Shown piece after piece: positions 34,996 through 45,467 of a DNA stretch of 64,000 nucleotides. The notes beneath the pieces are model-generated. The model was not told the origin of the DNA. It worked only from the letters and a program-made list of their open reading frames with translations, and searched no databases. The first letter of the stretch is position 1; every line of letters starts with the position of its first letter. The translations under genes were made by a program, and so were the position numbers. This DNA comes from Streptomyces sp. MNU76 (GTDB taxonomy: Bacteria > Actinomycetota > Actinomycetes > Streptomycetales > Streptomycetaceae), in contig NZ_JAJKLK010000030.1 of the NCBI RefSeq assembly GCF_020982545.1, positions 338,812-402,811 on the forward strand, given 5' to 3'.

Positions 34996-37346
34996 TCGGG
35001 CCGGTCAATCTCCCCAGCCCGCAACTGCACCCCGTTGACACCGGCACACCAACCTCCTACACGGCCCACGCTGCCAACCACAGCACGGCGATTGCCCACG
35101 CCGACCAGGTCAATCACTACGCCGCGCCCCGGAAGCCCGCAGACTGGCCACATCAGGTCGGTGCGATCCCCTCCCGGGCACAGTCCTTCCAGGACCGCAG
35201 CGAGGCGAACCGGCTCGCGGCGGTAGTCGAAGGCGACGGCGCTGCCGTGCTGGGGCAGGTGCTGACCGGCATGGGCGGCGTGGGCAAGACACAGCTCGCC
35301 GCCGCCTACGCGAGAACCGCCTGGCAGAACGGCGCCCTGGATGTTTTGGCCTGGGTCACCGCGAGCAGCCGCTCCGCTGTAGTGGCCAGCTATTCGCAGG
35401 CCGGGGTCGAGCTGTGCCTGGCCGACCCTGACGATCCCGAACAGGCCGCCCAGGTCTTCCTGGCATGGCTGACCCCGAAAACGGGCGGAAGGCCATGCCG
35501 GTGGTTGATCGTCCTGGACGACGTCGCCGACCCCGACGATCTCAACGGCCTGTGGCCGCCCGCCAGCCGGTACGGACGGGTTCTGGTCACCACACGCCGT
35601 CGAGACGCAGCCCTGACCGGCGAAAGCCGCCGCCTGTTCGATGTCGACCTGTTCAGCGAGGGCGAAGCCGTCGCCTACCTCGCCACCTCTCTGGCAGCCC
35701 GCAACCGCCACGAGTACAAAGACCAGCTCACCGGTCTCGCCCGCGACCTCAACCGGCTGCCCCTGGCCCTTTCCCAGGCCGCCGCCTACCTCATCGACTC
35801 CGGCGAAGACGCAGCCGCCTACCGGGAACTACTGGCCGACCGCACCACTGCACTTGCTGACGCCGCACCCGACCGGCTCCCAGACGAACAGACGCTCCCA
35901 CTCGCCGCCGCCTGGTCCCTGTCCATTGAACGGGCCGACACCCTCCGCCCTGCTGGCCTCGCACGCCCCATGCTCCAACTAGCCGCCATGCTCGATCCCA
36001 ATGGCATTCCCCGGACCGTGCTGACCAGCGGCCCCGTCCTCACCCATCTCACCCAGCACCGCACCCGAACGAGTCAGACCCCCTCCAGCGAGCCTAAGAC
36101 GGTCTCCAAGCGGGACGCCAAGCTCGCCTTGAGCGCCCTGCACCGGCTCAGCCTCATCGACTACAACTCCGCCACCCGGCACCATGCCGTCCGGGTCCAC
36201 CAGCTCATCCAGCGCGCCACCCGCGACGCACTCACCCCCAACCAGCAATACCAGACCGCCCGCGCCGCCGCCGACGCCCTCACTGCCACCTGGCCCGCCA
36301 TCGAGCGTGACATCGCCCTCGCTCAAACGCTGCGCACGAACAGCGTCGCCCTCTCCGTCCACGCCGAAGAGGCCCTGCACCGGCCCGATATCCATGCGGC
36401 GCTGTTTCGCATCGGCCACAGCCTCGGCGAAAGTGGCCAGGTCACCGCTGCCGCCGCCCACTTCCATCGTCTGGCCCGGACCGCAAACCACCACCTCGGT
36501 CCCCGCCACCCCGACACCCTGGCCACGCGCCACAATCTCGCCCGGTGGAGGGGTGAGGCGGGGGATGCAGTTGGCGCCGCGGCAGCCTTCGAGGAAGTAC
36601 TGGCCGACCGTGTACGGGTGCTAGGCGAAGACCACCCCGACACCCTGGCCACGCGCAACAACCTCGCCCGGTGGACGGGGCTGGCAGGGGATGCGGCCGG
36701 CGCCGTAGCCGCCTTCGAGCAGCTACTGGCGCACATGGTGAGGGTGCTGGGTGAAGCCCACCCCAACACCTTGAAAACCCGCAACAATCTCGCCCACTGG
36801 AGGGGTGAGGCGGGGGATGCAGTTGGCGCCGCGGCTGCCTTCGAGCAGCTGCTGGGCGACAGTGTGCGGAGGCTGGGCGAAGACCACCCCGACACCCTGA
36901 CCACGCGTCACGACCTCATCGGGTGGAGGGGTGAGGCGGGGGATGCAGTTGGCGCCGCGGCTGCCTTCGAGGAACTGCTGGCCGACAACGTGCGGAGGCT
37001 GGGCGAAGACCACCTCCACACCCTGACCACCCGCAACACCCTCGCCCACTGGAGGGGTGAGGCGGGGGATGCAGTTGGCGCCGCGGCTGCCTTTGAGGAA
37101 CTGCTGGCCGACAACGTGCGGATCCTGGGTGAAAACCACCCCGACACCCTGACCACGCGCAACAACCTCGCCCGCTGGAGAGGGATGGCAGGGGATGCAG
37201 CCGGAGCCGCAGCTGCCTTCGAGGAAGTACTGGCCGACCGTGTACGGGTGCTTGGCCGCGACCACCCCGACACCCTGACCACCCGCCAAGACCTTGCCCA
37301 CTGGAGGGGGGTGGTGGGGATGAACGTTGATGAATCGACCGATTGA
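34992..37346 (+). CDS. NB-ARC / TPR STAND protein
   Basis: Residues are numbered from CTG 34992. The N-terminal leader ends in VGAIPSRAQSFQDRSEANRL. Then come Walker A GMGGVGKTQ (about 94-102) and Walker B-like WLIVLDDVADPDDL; the rest of the NB-ARC region runs to about residue 380. The C-terminal part has six nearly identical 42-residue TPR units (…WRGEAGDAVGAAAAFEELLA…HPDTLTTRNNLA). STAND NTPases of this form sense a ligand through the repeats and oligomerise, usually to fire an effector; no effector domain is present here, so a separate partner is likely. The open frame has no ATG, GTG or TTG before residue 86 (GTG 35247), a start that would begin just before Walker A and lose the leader. 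I therefore suggest CTG 34992, overlapping the upstream stop, or a damaged start. Confidence 0.8.
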   Translation: MIGPVNLPSPQLHPVDTGTPTSYTAHAANHSTAIAHADQVNHYAAPRKPADWPHQVGAIPSRAQSFQDRSEANRLAAVVEGDGAAVLGQVLTGMGGVGKTQLAAAYARTAWQNGALDVLAWVTASSRSAVVASYSQAGVELCLADPDDPEQAAQVFLAWLTPKTGGRPCRWLIVLDDVADPDDLNGLWPPASRYGRVLVTTRRRDAALTGESRRLFDVDLFSEGEAVAYLATSLAARNRHEYKDQLTGLARDLNRLPLALSQAAAYLIDSGEDAAAYRELLADRTTALADAAPDRLPDEQTLPLAAAWSLSIERADTLRPAGLARPMLQLAAMLDPNGIPRTVLTSGPVLTHLTQHRTRTSQTPSSEPKTVSKRDAKLALSALHRLSLIDYNSATRHHAVRVHQLIQRATRDALTPNQQYQTARAAADALTATWPAIERDIALAQTLRTNSVALSVHAEEALHRPDIHAALFRIGHSLGESGQVTAAAAHFHRLARTANHHLGPRHPDTLATRHNLARWRGEAGDAVGAAAAFEEVLADRVRVLGEDHPDTLATRNNLARWTGLAGDAAGAVAAFEQLLAHMVRVLGEAHPNTLKTRNNLAHWRGEAGDAVGAAAAFEQLLGDSVRRLGEDHPDTLTTRHDLIGWRGEAGDAVGAAAAFEELLADNVRRLGEDHLHTLTTRNTLAHWRGEAGDAVGAAAAFEELLADNVRILGENHPDTLTTRNNLARWRGMAGDAAGAAAAFEEVLADRVRVLGRDHPDTLTTRQDLAHWRGVVGMNVDESTD
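36490..37315 (+). repeat. 126-bp tandem repeats coding TPR units
   Basis: About six head-to-tail units of 126 bp, one 42-residue TPR each, with long identical blocks between units (for example the segment GGTGAGGCGGGGGATGCAG occurs in several). Near-identity at DNA level points to recent expansion or gene conversion, and the unit number may vary between strains. Confidence 0.85.
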
Positions 37347-37402
37347 TGAGCAAGATCGATAAGCGGCGGCGCGTGGCCGGATCGGCGCCGGATCATGCCC
37401 AT

Positions 37403-37453
37403 AAAACGGTGTCAGAAAGTCGTTGTACTCAAGAACTTGAGGAGCACCGTTTT
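37403..37453. promoter_or_regulatory. Candidate resolvase site (dyad)
   Basis: AAAACGGTG (37403-37411) and its complement CACCGTTTT (37445-37453) are spaced 33 bp apart, just upstream of the serine resolvase start. Resolvases act at res sites next to their gene, so this dyad could be one. It could equally be an end of the transposon. Confidence 0.45.
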
Positions 37454-37469
37454 CTGTACGATCTGGCGG

Positions 37470-38159
37470 GTGCAGCCACCCCAGGACGACGACGCCGCTG
37501 ATCTCCTCGCCCCCGTTCCGGCCGTACGGACCGGCAGCCTCGTGGGATACGCACGCGTGTCCACCAAGGGGCAGTTGCTCGACCGGCAGATCCACGCACT
37601 CAACACAGCGGGCTGCATCCGGATCTTCTCCGACAAGAAGTCCGGCAAGAACGCCGAACGCGAGGAACTGTGGAAGGCGCTCGACTACCTGCGGGAGGGC
37701 GACACCCTCGTCGTCCCGTCGCTGGACAGGCTCGGCCGTTCCATCCAGGACCTCATCGCGATCGTGTCCGGCCTGCGCAAGCGCGGCGTCGGCTTCACCT
37801 CGCTGCACGAGGCGCTCGACACGGCCACGCCCGGCGGGCGCCTGGTCTTCCACGTGTTCGCGGCGCTCGCGGAGTTCATCCGCGAACTCATCGTGCAGGG
37901 CACCAACGAGGGCCTGGACGCCGCCCGCGCCCGTGGTGCCCGACTCGGCCGCCCGCCGGCGATGACGGAGGAACAGGTACGTCACGCTCGCGACCTGCTC
38001 GCCCGCCCGGAGAACACTGTCACCTCGATCGCAAAGCTCCTCGGCGTCTCCAGGAACACGATCTACAACTACGTGCCCGAACTGAAGGGCGGTCGCCTCG
38101 CACTCGCTGAGGCGACGAGCACGCCGGAACTGCCCCAACCCACCAGGTCCGAGGAGTGA
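37470..38159 (+). CDS. Serine resolvase/invertase (Tn3 resolvase type)
   Basis: 229 residues from GTG 37470. The catalytic domain starts VGYARVSTKGQ with the nucleophile Ser and continues through SLDRLGRSIQDLI and VFAALAEFIRELI. The C-terminal helix-turn-helix is ENTVTSIAKLLGVSRNTIYNYV. It is the right size for a Tn3 resolvase. It looks intact, unlike the transposase at 33.0-34.4 kb. A candidate res dyad lies directly upstream. Confidence 0.9.
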   Translation: MQPPQDDDAADLLAPVPAVRTGSLVGYARVSTKGQLLDRQIHALNTAGCIRIFSDKKSGKNAEREELWKALDYLREGDTLVVPSLDRLGRSIQDLIAIVSGLRKRGVGFTSLHEALDTATPGGRLVFHVFAALAEFIRELIVQGTNEGLDAARARGARLGRPPAMTEEQVRHARDLLARPENTVTSIAKLLGVSRNTIYNYVPELKGGRLALAEATSTPELPQPTRSEE

Positions 38160-38318
38160 TCACCGCCGTTTGCGGCTGGTGACAGCATTCTTACCGGCAC
38201 CCCAAGGCCGACCAGGATCCCAAGCGGGCAGCCGGAGGCTGTGATGGATCTGACCGTGCTCAGCGACGGTCACCGCCTTCGCCACCTGCTGGTGAGGCCC
38301 GGCTGCGCGCCGAGGGTG

Positions 38319-38867
38319 TCAGTCGCTCTTGCCCTGTGCGCTACCGGAGTATGCGCTGAGGTACACACGGCCGGCTTCGGTGAGGCGGTACTGCCAGGCA
38401 CTGGCGTCTTCGATGTAGCCGTGCCCGCCAGGGCCGAGCCGGCGTGCCGCCACTCGCCCGATATCAGTCTTCGAGAGAGTCTGCTCGGGGGCGGCGGCCA
38501 CTGCATCGAGTGCTGCGTGCAGCCACTCGGGCAGCAGTGACGGGTCTGGCATCTGCTCGGCGGACGCCGGTTGCAGGGCCCGTCCGGCGGTCCGCCCGGC
38601 GCGGGTGAGGCGGACCTGGATATGCCACACCGGGCCGGCCACACTGTCCTGCGCCACCCGTCGCAGCTCAATCAGCCCCCGCCGCTGCAGGGCGGCCAGT
38701 GTGGCACCGGCGCCCGCATCGAGCACATGCCGCAGGTCCAGCTGCTGCTGGACCGCAGTGGCCTCGGCAGCCGGGTGATCGACACCGTAGGTGATCCACC
38801 GCCACTGCTCGGCCGGCTGTCGCTCCCGTGTGGCGTGCCAGCGGCGGGCCTGCGCGCGTTCGTTGTC
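38319..38867 (-). pseudogene. Truncated copy of the pPIWI-operon winged-helix gene
   Basis: Very similar in DNA and protein to 11914-12585, starting inside the first winged-helix region (RWHATRERQPAEQWRWITYG) and running to the end (ASAWQYRLTEAGRVYL). Similarity stops abruptly at 38867, corresponding to about residue 40 of the intact gene; the DNA upstream is unrelated. The rest of the pPIWI-RE operon is not present here. The duplicate is probably the residue of a second pPIWI-RE locus or of a recombination event. Confidence 0.85.
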
Positions 38868-39072
38868 ACCTCCGTCCGGACGAGCCGCGGGCGCTGGAGC
38901 AGCGGAACGGATTCTCGTACGAGCCCGCGGGGCCCGCTCCGGCCGACGAAATGAACCCTGAACTCCCGCATACGCCGCGCCGGGGCCGCGAGCGGAAAGG
39001 GGCCGCTCGCCGGCCACCCTGGGCGAGGTCGCGGTCGAGCCAGGCATGGCATGTACGGCCGCGGGCGTCGGG

Positions 39073-39261
39073 TCAGTGGATGAGCCTGTGGAAGAAGTAG
39101 ACCGCGGCTGCGAAGGCTCCGCCCCCGGCGAGGCCGGCTCCGGCGAGGGTGCCGCCGTTGAGGACGGTCAGCGCGCCGGCGCCGATCCCGGTGAGCGCGC
39201 CGAACAGGAGTATGAGGGCGGCGCGTTGGTCGAGCAGCGGGTCACGGTCGTTGTTGCGCAC
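39073..39261 (-). CDS. Small two-helix membrane protein
   Basis: 62 residues with two hydrophobic segments, AALILLFGALTGIGAGALTV and LAGGGAFAAAVYFF, separated by a short Gly-rich turn. The start is DPLLDQR-like and polar. Small proteins of this type are widespread in Streptomyces, in my recollection, without assigned function. It is divergent from the sigma-factor gene. Confidence 0.6.
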   Translation of the reverse strand: MRNNDRDPLLDQRAALILLFGALTGIGAGALTVLNGGTLAGAGLAGGGAFAAAVYFFHRLIH

Positions 39262-39477
39262 ATCGGCTCCGGGGAGGGGGAAGGAAGGCGGCAGCTCGGG
39301 TGCTGCCGGTCTGTTGCTGATGCTGTAGCCGGTGCACCCCCCGACACCCTCGCGTGATCCATGTCACAGAAGAAGTTCCCGGGGGAGACGAGGGGAGAAG
39401 TGCTGCGCGGCCCTATGAGGCGGGTGTGAGGCAAACCCAGGCAACCGACGAGCCGGCCGAAGCGCAAAGGAGTGCAC

Positions 39478-40305
39478 ATGTCTGACGAGGCAGCGGGCAC
39501 TCCCCGGCACCCCGATTCGCCCCCGGCCTCTGGAGCTGAGCTGCTCCTGCTGGACGGCGAACTTGACCGGTTCGGACGGTTGCTGGAGCCGGGTGTCCCC
39601 AACGAGAGCGCGGCCGAGCGTGCTGCCCGCCGCGCCGGGGACGCCGAGGTGGTCGAGATCCTGCGCGGGCAGGGCTTCGCCGGCCCGCTGTTCGAGAAGT
39701 TCACCAGTCGGCTGATGGAGTACGCCTGGCCTGTCCTGCTCGACTGGACCGGTACCGGAGAGATCTTCCGTCAGGCTCGACGGGCGGGATGCCCTGTCCC
39801 CGCCCGCCTGATCATCCCGCAGTGGAGCCAGGACGACCGCTACGAGGTGGTGGCCGACTCCGTCCTGGACGGCTTGGACACCTTCCGTGGCAACGCCCTG
39901 GTGGGCGGCAGATGGAACCCCGCCAAAGGCGCCGCGCTGACGACCTACTACGTGGGCGCCTGCGTTTTCGCCTTCCGCAAGGTCTACGAGGCCTGGAGCA
40001 GGCAGTACACCGTGGCCCGGGCCACGCAGATCTGTACCGGGCTCGACGGCGACCCCGTCGTCGACCTTCCTGACCAGAGCGCCGCAGACCCCTGCCACAC
40101 CGCGGTCGTCCACGACACCATCGATCGCGTCCTGCCGCTGCTGACCACCCCCGAACTGCGCGTGGCCGTCGCCTGGCGTGGGGCGGGCTGTACCCAGGAG
40201 GAAGCCGCCGAGCACGCGGGACTGAGCGTGAAGGCGCTGGAGGGCCGCCTGGCCCGCGTCCGCACCAAGGCCCGCGAGCAGCACAGTGAAGGGGGAACGC
40301 GATGA
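39478..40305 (+). CDS. Sigma-70-like regulator with region 4 helix-turn-helix
   Basis: 275 residues from ATG 39478, with AAAGGAG eight bases upstream. The middle resembles sigma region 2 loosely (GAALTTYYVGACVFAFRKVYEAW). The C-terminus is a clear region-4-type helix-turn-helix (CTQEEAAEHAGLSVKALEGRLARVRTKAREQ). Related Streptomyces proteins are annotated as sigma factors, though core-binding helices are weak here. Its stop overlaps the next start by four bases (ATGA), so the two are co-translated. Confidence 0.7.
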   Translation: MSDEAAGTPRHPDSPPASGAELLLLDGELDRFGRLLEPGVPNESAAERAARRAGDAEVVEILRGQGFAGPLFEKFTSRLMEYAWPVLLDWTGTGEIFRQARRAGCPVPARLIIPQWSQDDRYEVVADSVLDGLDTFRGNALVGGRWNPAKGAALTTYYVGACVFAFRKVYEAWSRQYTVARATQICTGLDGDPVVDLPDQSAADPCHTAVVHDTIDRVLPLLTTPELRVAVAWRGAGCTQEEAAEHAGLSVKALEGRLARVRTKAREQHSEGGTR

Positions 40306-42314
40306 CCGCCCAGACAGGAGGAGCCATGGATGCCCATCAGGTGGCCAACAGCCACGACGCCTTCGACACCCTGCTGGACGCCTCCAGCCTGGGAGCCCCC
40401 CGCGTGCAGGCGGTGCGCCGCCGCACGCCTGCGTCTGTCCGTGACCTACTCGCCTCCCGCCGCGCCCGCCCGGCCGCCGACGCCCAGGCGCGACCCGCAC
40501 TACTGCCCGAGCGGGTCACGGAGGACGCTCCGCCCCCGTTGCCGCGGGCCGTGGAGGAACTGGAGCCTCCGCACGCACCACATGGCAACAGGTCATACAA
40601 CCGCACGCAGATCAAAAGTTATTTCGGGGCGGCCAGTGAGCCTTTTTCTTCTGTACCTCATTCCATCCTGCAGGAGGATGGTCTGCATCAACTGAATTCC
40701 CTGGTGCGGGACTGTGTGGATTCAGCGGAAACGGCTGCTCGGGCAATTGTCCGCAAATTTCCGGGCTATTTGGAAGAAGTTCTCAAAGCTACTGAAGCAC
40801 CGATGGAAACAAGGTTGTTTGGGCAGCTCTTCTTCCGGGGCCAGGACGGCAGCCGGATCGGGCGCTACGGTATGGGACTGAAAAGCTCGCTGCTTTCCTC
40901 ATTTATTTGCGAGGTGTGGATTTCCGGGATTTCATCCGGAGGTCTTCTCGGTAACGGGCGTTCCGAGCACACATATGGGAACAGGCGCATGCGCGCAGGC
41001 TGGTCGCACGCATATCGCCACCACGTGCCTTCTCCGGTCTGGGCGTCACGGGACACCGATGCGGCACAACATGTCGCAGCCGCGGTCTTCAACGCAGTCC
41101 GGCCCGGCGATATTGGGCACTGGCTCGTCCTGGGGCCCTGTGCATCCGCCCCAAGCACTCACGGCATGAGCACGCAGGCAGGGCACCGGGCCTGCGCAAC
41201 CAGGCATCTGCTCAACACGGTCACTACACAGCGGACACAACGAAGCGATCCGTGGTGTCCGCCAGAGAGGATCGATGCCGAAGCCGGGCTGCGCGACTGG
41301 CTGGCCGCCGTCGGGCTTTCTCGGGGCAGCCGAGGAAGCGGACGCAGCTTTCGAGGTCAGATGACCAACAGAGGGAACGGCAGTCACACCTGGCTGTGCT
41401 GCTCCCTCACCGTGTACGGGCCGGGAGTATCGACACGATCCCCCGCTGTACCGCAGACCACGTGGGAACAACTCGTGTACGGGCTCCTGGAGTGGTCGGC
41501 TCCTGTACCGCATGGCTGCCTGACAGCGCGCCATTTTTGGCGTGGCAGGGATGCTTTGTTGGAAGAGCGACAAACACCGGGAGCAACCGGCGCTGCCGCC
41601 AACCAGGTTGATGGGTTCGGTGGGCGCTGTCCCGCTCACCCGTACCGGCCACTGGGAAGAACGATGGTCAGCATGAACTCCCGGCCGGATGACCGCCTGC
41701 GTATCCCCGCGCTCGCTTCGGAATTCGTCATGGCCACGCGTGCGGCAGAACTTCTGTACACCGGCCTGAGCGAGACCTGCCGGGAACAGGTCATGCCGCT
41801 TTCCCTGGCACTGGACCTGCTGCCTCCCGCCGTTGGCGGCAGAGACTCGGCGAGCAGGGCCTGCCGCATCGAGGCGGCGCAGGAAGCGGCGACTGTATGG
41901 GAAACCGCCCGGCTGCTTCTCCGGGCAGAAAATTATCGGATTGCCGCCCCCATGGCTCTCACCAGCCACCGCAGCGATACATATGCCGTGTATGCGGCCT
42001 CGGAAGGGGCGGCTGGAGAGCAGACCGTATGGACGTTCAACCACGATCTGCTTGGCGCATGGCTGCGGCAGAACTCCTCGGACCCCAGTAACGCACGTGC
42101 GGGGGCGGTGGACAGACAATCCGGCGATCAGGTGGATGCCTGCATGGACACGCGCGTGAACACGGCCGCGGGCGAGGGGGTGCTGCAGTTGAAGCAGCCA
42201 GACCTGGCACGGCTCCCGGACAGCACGCGGGAGAACACCGACAACCAACACGAACTTCCCCGTATGCCGTCCACCCTCTTCACGGAATGGCTGAGCGATG
42301 CCCACCGACACTGA
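40302..42314 (+). CDS. Mosaic open frame, partly degraded; internal gene start at 41664
   Basis: The frame is open for 670 codons but looks like three pieces. Codons 1-100 have normal codon use and overlap the sigma gene (ATGA). Codons about 103-450 come from lower-GC DNA with odd codons. They include GRYGMGLKSSLLSSF, which faintly resembles a GHKL ATPase glycine box, but no complete domain is visible. From ATG 41664, preceded by GGGAAGA, 216 residues have normal composition (MNSRPDDRLRIPALASEF onward) and end just before the NACHT gene. I think the last part is a genuine gene co-transcribed with the NACHT gene, and the middle a relic. None is assigned a function. Confidence 0.45.
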   Translation: MTAQTGGAMDAHQVANSHDAFDTLLDASSLGAPRVQAVRRRTPASVRDLLASRRARPAADAQARPALLPERVTEDAPPPLPRAVEELEPPHAPHGNRSYNRTQIKSYFGAASEPFSSVPHSILQEDGLHQLNSLVRDCVDSAETAARAIVRKFPGYLEEVLKATEAPMETRLFGQLFFRGQDGSRIGRYGMGLKSSLLSSFICEVWISGISSGGLLGNGRSEHTYGNRRMRAGWSHAYRHHVPSPVWASRDTDAAQHVAAAVFNAVRPGDIGHWLVLGPCASAPSTHGMSTQAGHRACATRHLLNTVTTQRTQRSDPWCPPERIDAEAGLRDWLAAVGLSRGSRGSGRSFRGQMTNRGNGSHTWLCCSLTVYGPGVSTRSPAVPQTTWEQLVYGLLEWSAPVPHGCLTARHFWRGRDALLEERQTPGATGAAANQVDGFGGRCPAHPYRPLGRTMVSMNSRPDDRLRIPALASEFVMATRAAELLYTGLSETCREQVMPLSLALDLLPPAVGGRDSASRACRIEAAQEAATVWETARLLLRAENYRIAAPMALTSHRSDTYAVYAASEGAAGEQTVWTFNHDLLGAWLRQNSSDPSNARAGAVDRQSGDQVDACMDTRVNTAAGEGVLQLKQPDLARLPDSTRENTDNQHELPRMPSTLFTEWLSDAHRH

Positions 42315-42424
42315 TCTGGCTGCGGTACCCGCCGAGATCCCGCAGGACTCAAGACCCGGCCGGGCACACAGCTGCAAGGAGCCACGCGAACGGGTGTCCT
42401 CGGCCGCCGGGCGGGAATGAGACG

Positions 42425-45354
42425 GTGCGATACGCCTGGAGACGGTCCCTGCTGCCGGTAGCCGCCGACAGCACGCAGATCCGTGAGCGTTTCGAAGACA
42501 GGACGCACCGGACCCGTCTGCCCCACCTGGACGATATGCGGCACAGACCCGTCATCGTCGTTCTGGGGGAGCGGGGATGCGGCAAGTCCGTCGCGCTGGC
42601 CCAGGAGCACACCCGACTCCTCGAAGCCGGGCTGCCTGTTGCGTTCCTGGACCTCGGCAAGGACGTCTTCGACCTGGCGTCCGCCGCTGCGCGACTGCGC
42701 CAACACCTGCACGCCGGACTGGAGCAGGACGAGCGGTTCGTCCTGCTCGACGGCCTGGACGAGGGACTGAGCGACATCCCCGGCCTGGACAAGGCACTTC
42801 TGCATTTGATGCAGGAACTGAGCGAGGAAGAGCGCTGCGGCCTGAGGCTGCGGATCACGTGCCGCACCACCCGGTGGCCCGCCGTACTGGAGGAAGGCCT
42901 GTGCAGCCTGTGGCCCTCGGCAGGCCAGGTCGCGGTGGCGACACTCGCTCCGCTGACCCGCGCAGACCTGCGGACGGCAGCCGAGCAACACGGCCTGGAC
43001 CCCACCGACTTCGTGACAGAGATAAGAAGCCGGAATCTGGAGGCCCTGACCGAGCAGCCAGTCACCCTCGTCCCCCTGATCGAGGCCCACGCGCACGGCG
43101 TCGCCTTGCCGGCCACCGTCTCAGATGCATACGCGCAGGCCTGCCGCACGCTGTGCACGGAGACCCGGGACGAAGGCTTCACCCGCCGCCAGGGCCGTCC
43201 CCCGGTGGACCATCTCCTCGCCATCGCCCGCTGGGCCGCAGCTGCCATGCAGTTCAGCCGCTGCCCAGCGCTGGTCGACGGACCGTGCACAGGGGAAGGC
43301 GAACTGGACCTGGACGCCCTGGCCGGTGCCGACGTCCCGGGCCCCGCACCCCAACTGCAGTGCCGCCGCCACGAACTTCTCTACCTGACGGAGTCCGGAC
43401 TGCTGACCCCGGTGGGCCGGCGCCGCTGGGTCTTCGCCCACCGCAGCTTCCAGGAGTATCTGGCAGCGGAGTTCCTCAGTACCAGCCGGATCAGCGCCAC
43501 GGTGCTCAAGGAACTGCTGTGGACGGGCAGCGGGCGGGCCCGCCACATCGTGCCGGCGCACGAGGAGATCGCAGCCCGGCTCGCGATTGCAGATCCCCAG
43601 CTCTTCGAGGACCTGCTGGCGCACGACCTGCCCGTTCTGCTCCTTTCCGACCTGCAGGCGCTCACAGCCCGGCACCGTGCCCGGGTGACACAGGCTCTCC
43701 TCGAAGGCGCGCCGGAAACAGACTTCGGCCGCATCCCCTGGAACAGCCTCGATGGCGTCGACCACCCCGGCCTCGCCGCACAGCTGCAGTCCTTCCTGAC
43801 CCCTGACACCGACCCGGACCAACAGCACCTGGCACTGCGGATCGCCGCCACGTGCCGGCCCGAGGGCCTGACACAATCCCTCCTCACCGTCGCCGAGAAC
43901 AGAGCCCAACCTGTACCCGTCCGAGCACTGGCCCTGCGCGCCCTGAACCCGGTGGACGACACGACAGCCGACCGCCTCCTGCTGCTGGCCGCCGATCCGC
44001 AGCCCCGCATTGCCGACGAGGCCCTCGCCCACCTGTGGCCGCACAGTCTGTCGATCACCGAGTACCTGGACCTGCTCCCGGACCCCCGTTCCCAGGCCGC
44101 CCACAGCCTCTTCGACTCAACGGCATCGTTGGCTCCCGAGCAGGTGGCGACCCTGCTCGACTGGTCCACCCGCACCCTCGTGGCCCGCGGATCCAAATCG
44201 GCCTGGGCCGCTGATCTAGCGATCCAGGCCATCGCCCACCTGGCTCGAACAGACCTCCCCGGCACAACGAATCTGCTTGAGAAACAAGCCGGCCAAGCGC
44301 TGGCGGCGCTGGCAGCCCACCACAAGCCCACGTTCAGGACCGGCATGCACGCGGCCTTCGGGAAAATCGACACCGCACTCGCTGCCGCCCCCGCCCTGCG
44401 CCGCCGCCTGGCCGGCCATCTACTGCACCACAGCACTCCCGAGGACATCCTGCGGTTTACCCGCGCCACACCGCGGCATGGTCTCTTCCCCGACGCTGAT
44501 CTTCTGTACTGGCTCACCCGCTGGCCCGACCTGTCCGGCAAGGCCCGCACCGCAATCCGCCTGATTATCAGCAGCCGCCCCCGCCCCGACGACCCGCAAC
44601 TGCGGAAAGCTGTCGAACGCGCCCGGCAGACGGACCAGGATCTGAGGCAGGCCACGGACTGGTGGAGCGCTCCCGACCCCCTGTGGCTGGTGCGCCGACG
44701 CGCTCACGAACGCTACGAACGACACCGCCTCACCTACAACGAGAACCAGTTCACCGCCGCGCTGGAAGCGGTGCACGGCGCCGGACCACAAACGGTGCGC
44801 CAAGCATGGAGCACCGCTATCGAACATCTGTACCGGACTGTGGACGGTACCCGCGTCACAGCACGATCCACCCTCGATGCAGTCGCGGCGGCACCATCGA
44901 ACCCACCGAAGGGCAGTGCCCCGTTCCAGGCCCTGGTCACAGCTGCCCGCCATGTGCTGGTGACAGCCCCCGTAGTGACAGCACAGGACATCCCTGCCTG
45001 GAGAACGGGCTACCACCGGATACCCGAACTCGGCGCCCTGGGCTTCCTCCTCACGGCTACGCAAGACACCACCGTTCCGCAGGCAGACGCCGCCCGCTGG
45101 GCGGGCTGGGCCCTGGCCGCGTTGCTGGACCCCGGCGAAGACTCCGCGCTCCGGTACACCCTGTTGCAGCACTGCGCAGACCGGGCGGGTCCGGCATTCG
45201 TGACGGCTGTGAAGGACCGGCTGCACCACACGCTCCATCGGCTCGACGAACTCACCGAAACCCTGGCGTCCGCATCGCTGCATGAGGCCATGGACGCCGT
45301 GTACCACTGGGCCAGCACGCCGGGGCATCCCTCTGAGCCACAGGGCGACGCACT
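42425..45354 (+). pseudogene. NACHT-type NTPase with helical repeats, N-terminal part (IS-split)
   Basis: Read from GTG 42425, Walker A is VVLGERGCGKS (about residues 37-47) and Walker B is RFVLLDGLDEG, the Asp/Glu-rich form typical of NACHT domains. A winged-helix and sensor region follows to about residue 350. From there to the IS the protein is a long alpha-helical solenoid (for example LALRALNPVDDTTADRLLLLAADPQPRIADEALAHL-type repeats). The earlier ATG 42287 adds a Pro/Arg-rich leader unlike the rest, so I prefer 42425. The IS at 45355 stops the frame; the remaining 395 codons, with a nuclease domain, are at 47030-48215. As it stands the product has a sensor and an NTPase but no effector. 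Confidence 0.85.
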
Positions 45355-45467
45355 GAGCCTCCGCCAAGCTCGTTTCCGCAGTTCAGTGGGGCTGGTGTGA
45401 TGCGTTGGTGAGGTCCTCACGCTGACAGGTGGCATGATCGTCGGGGCGAGATCATCCGCCCGCTCCG

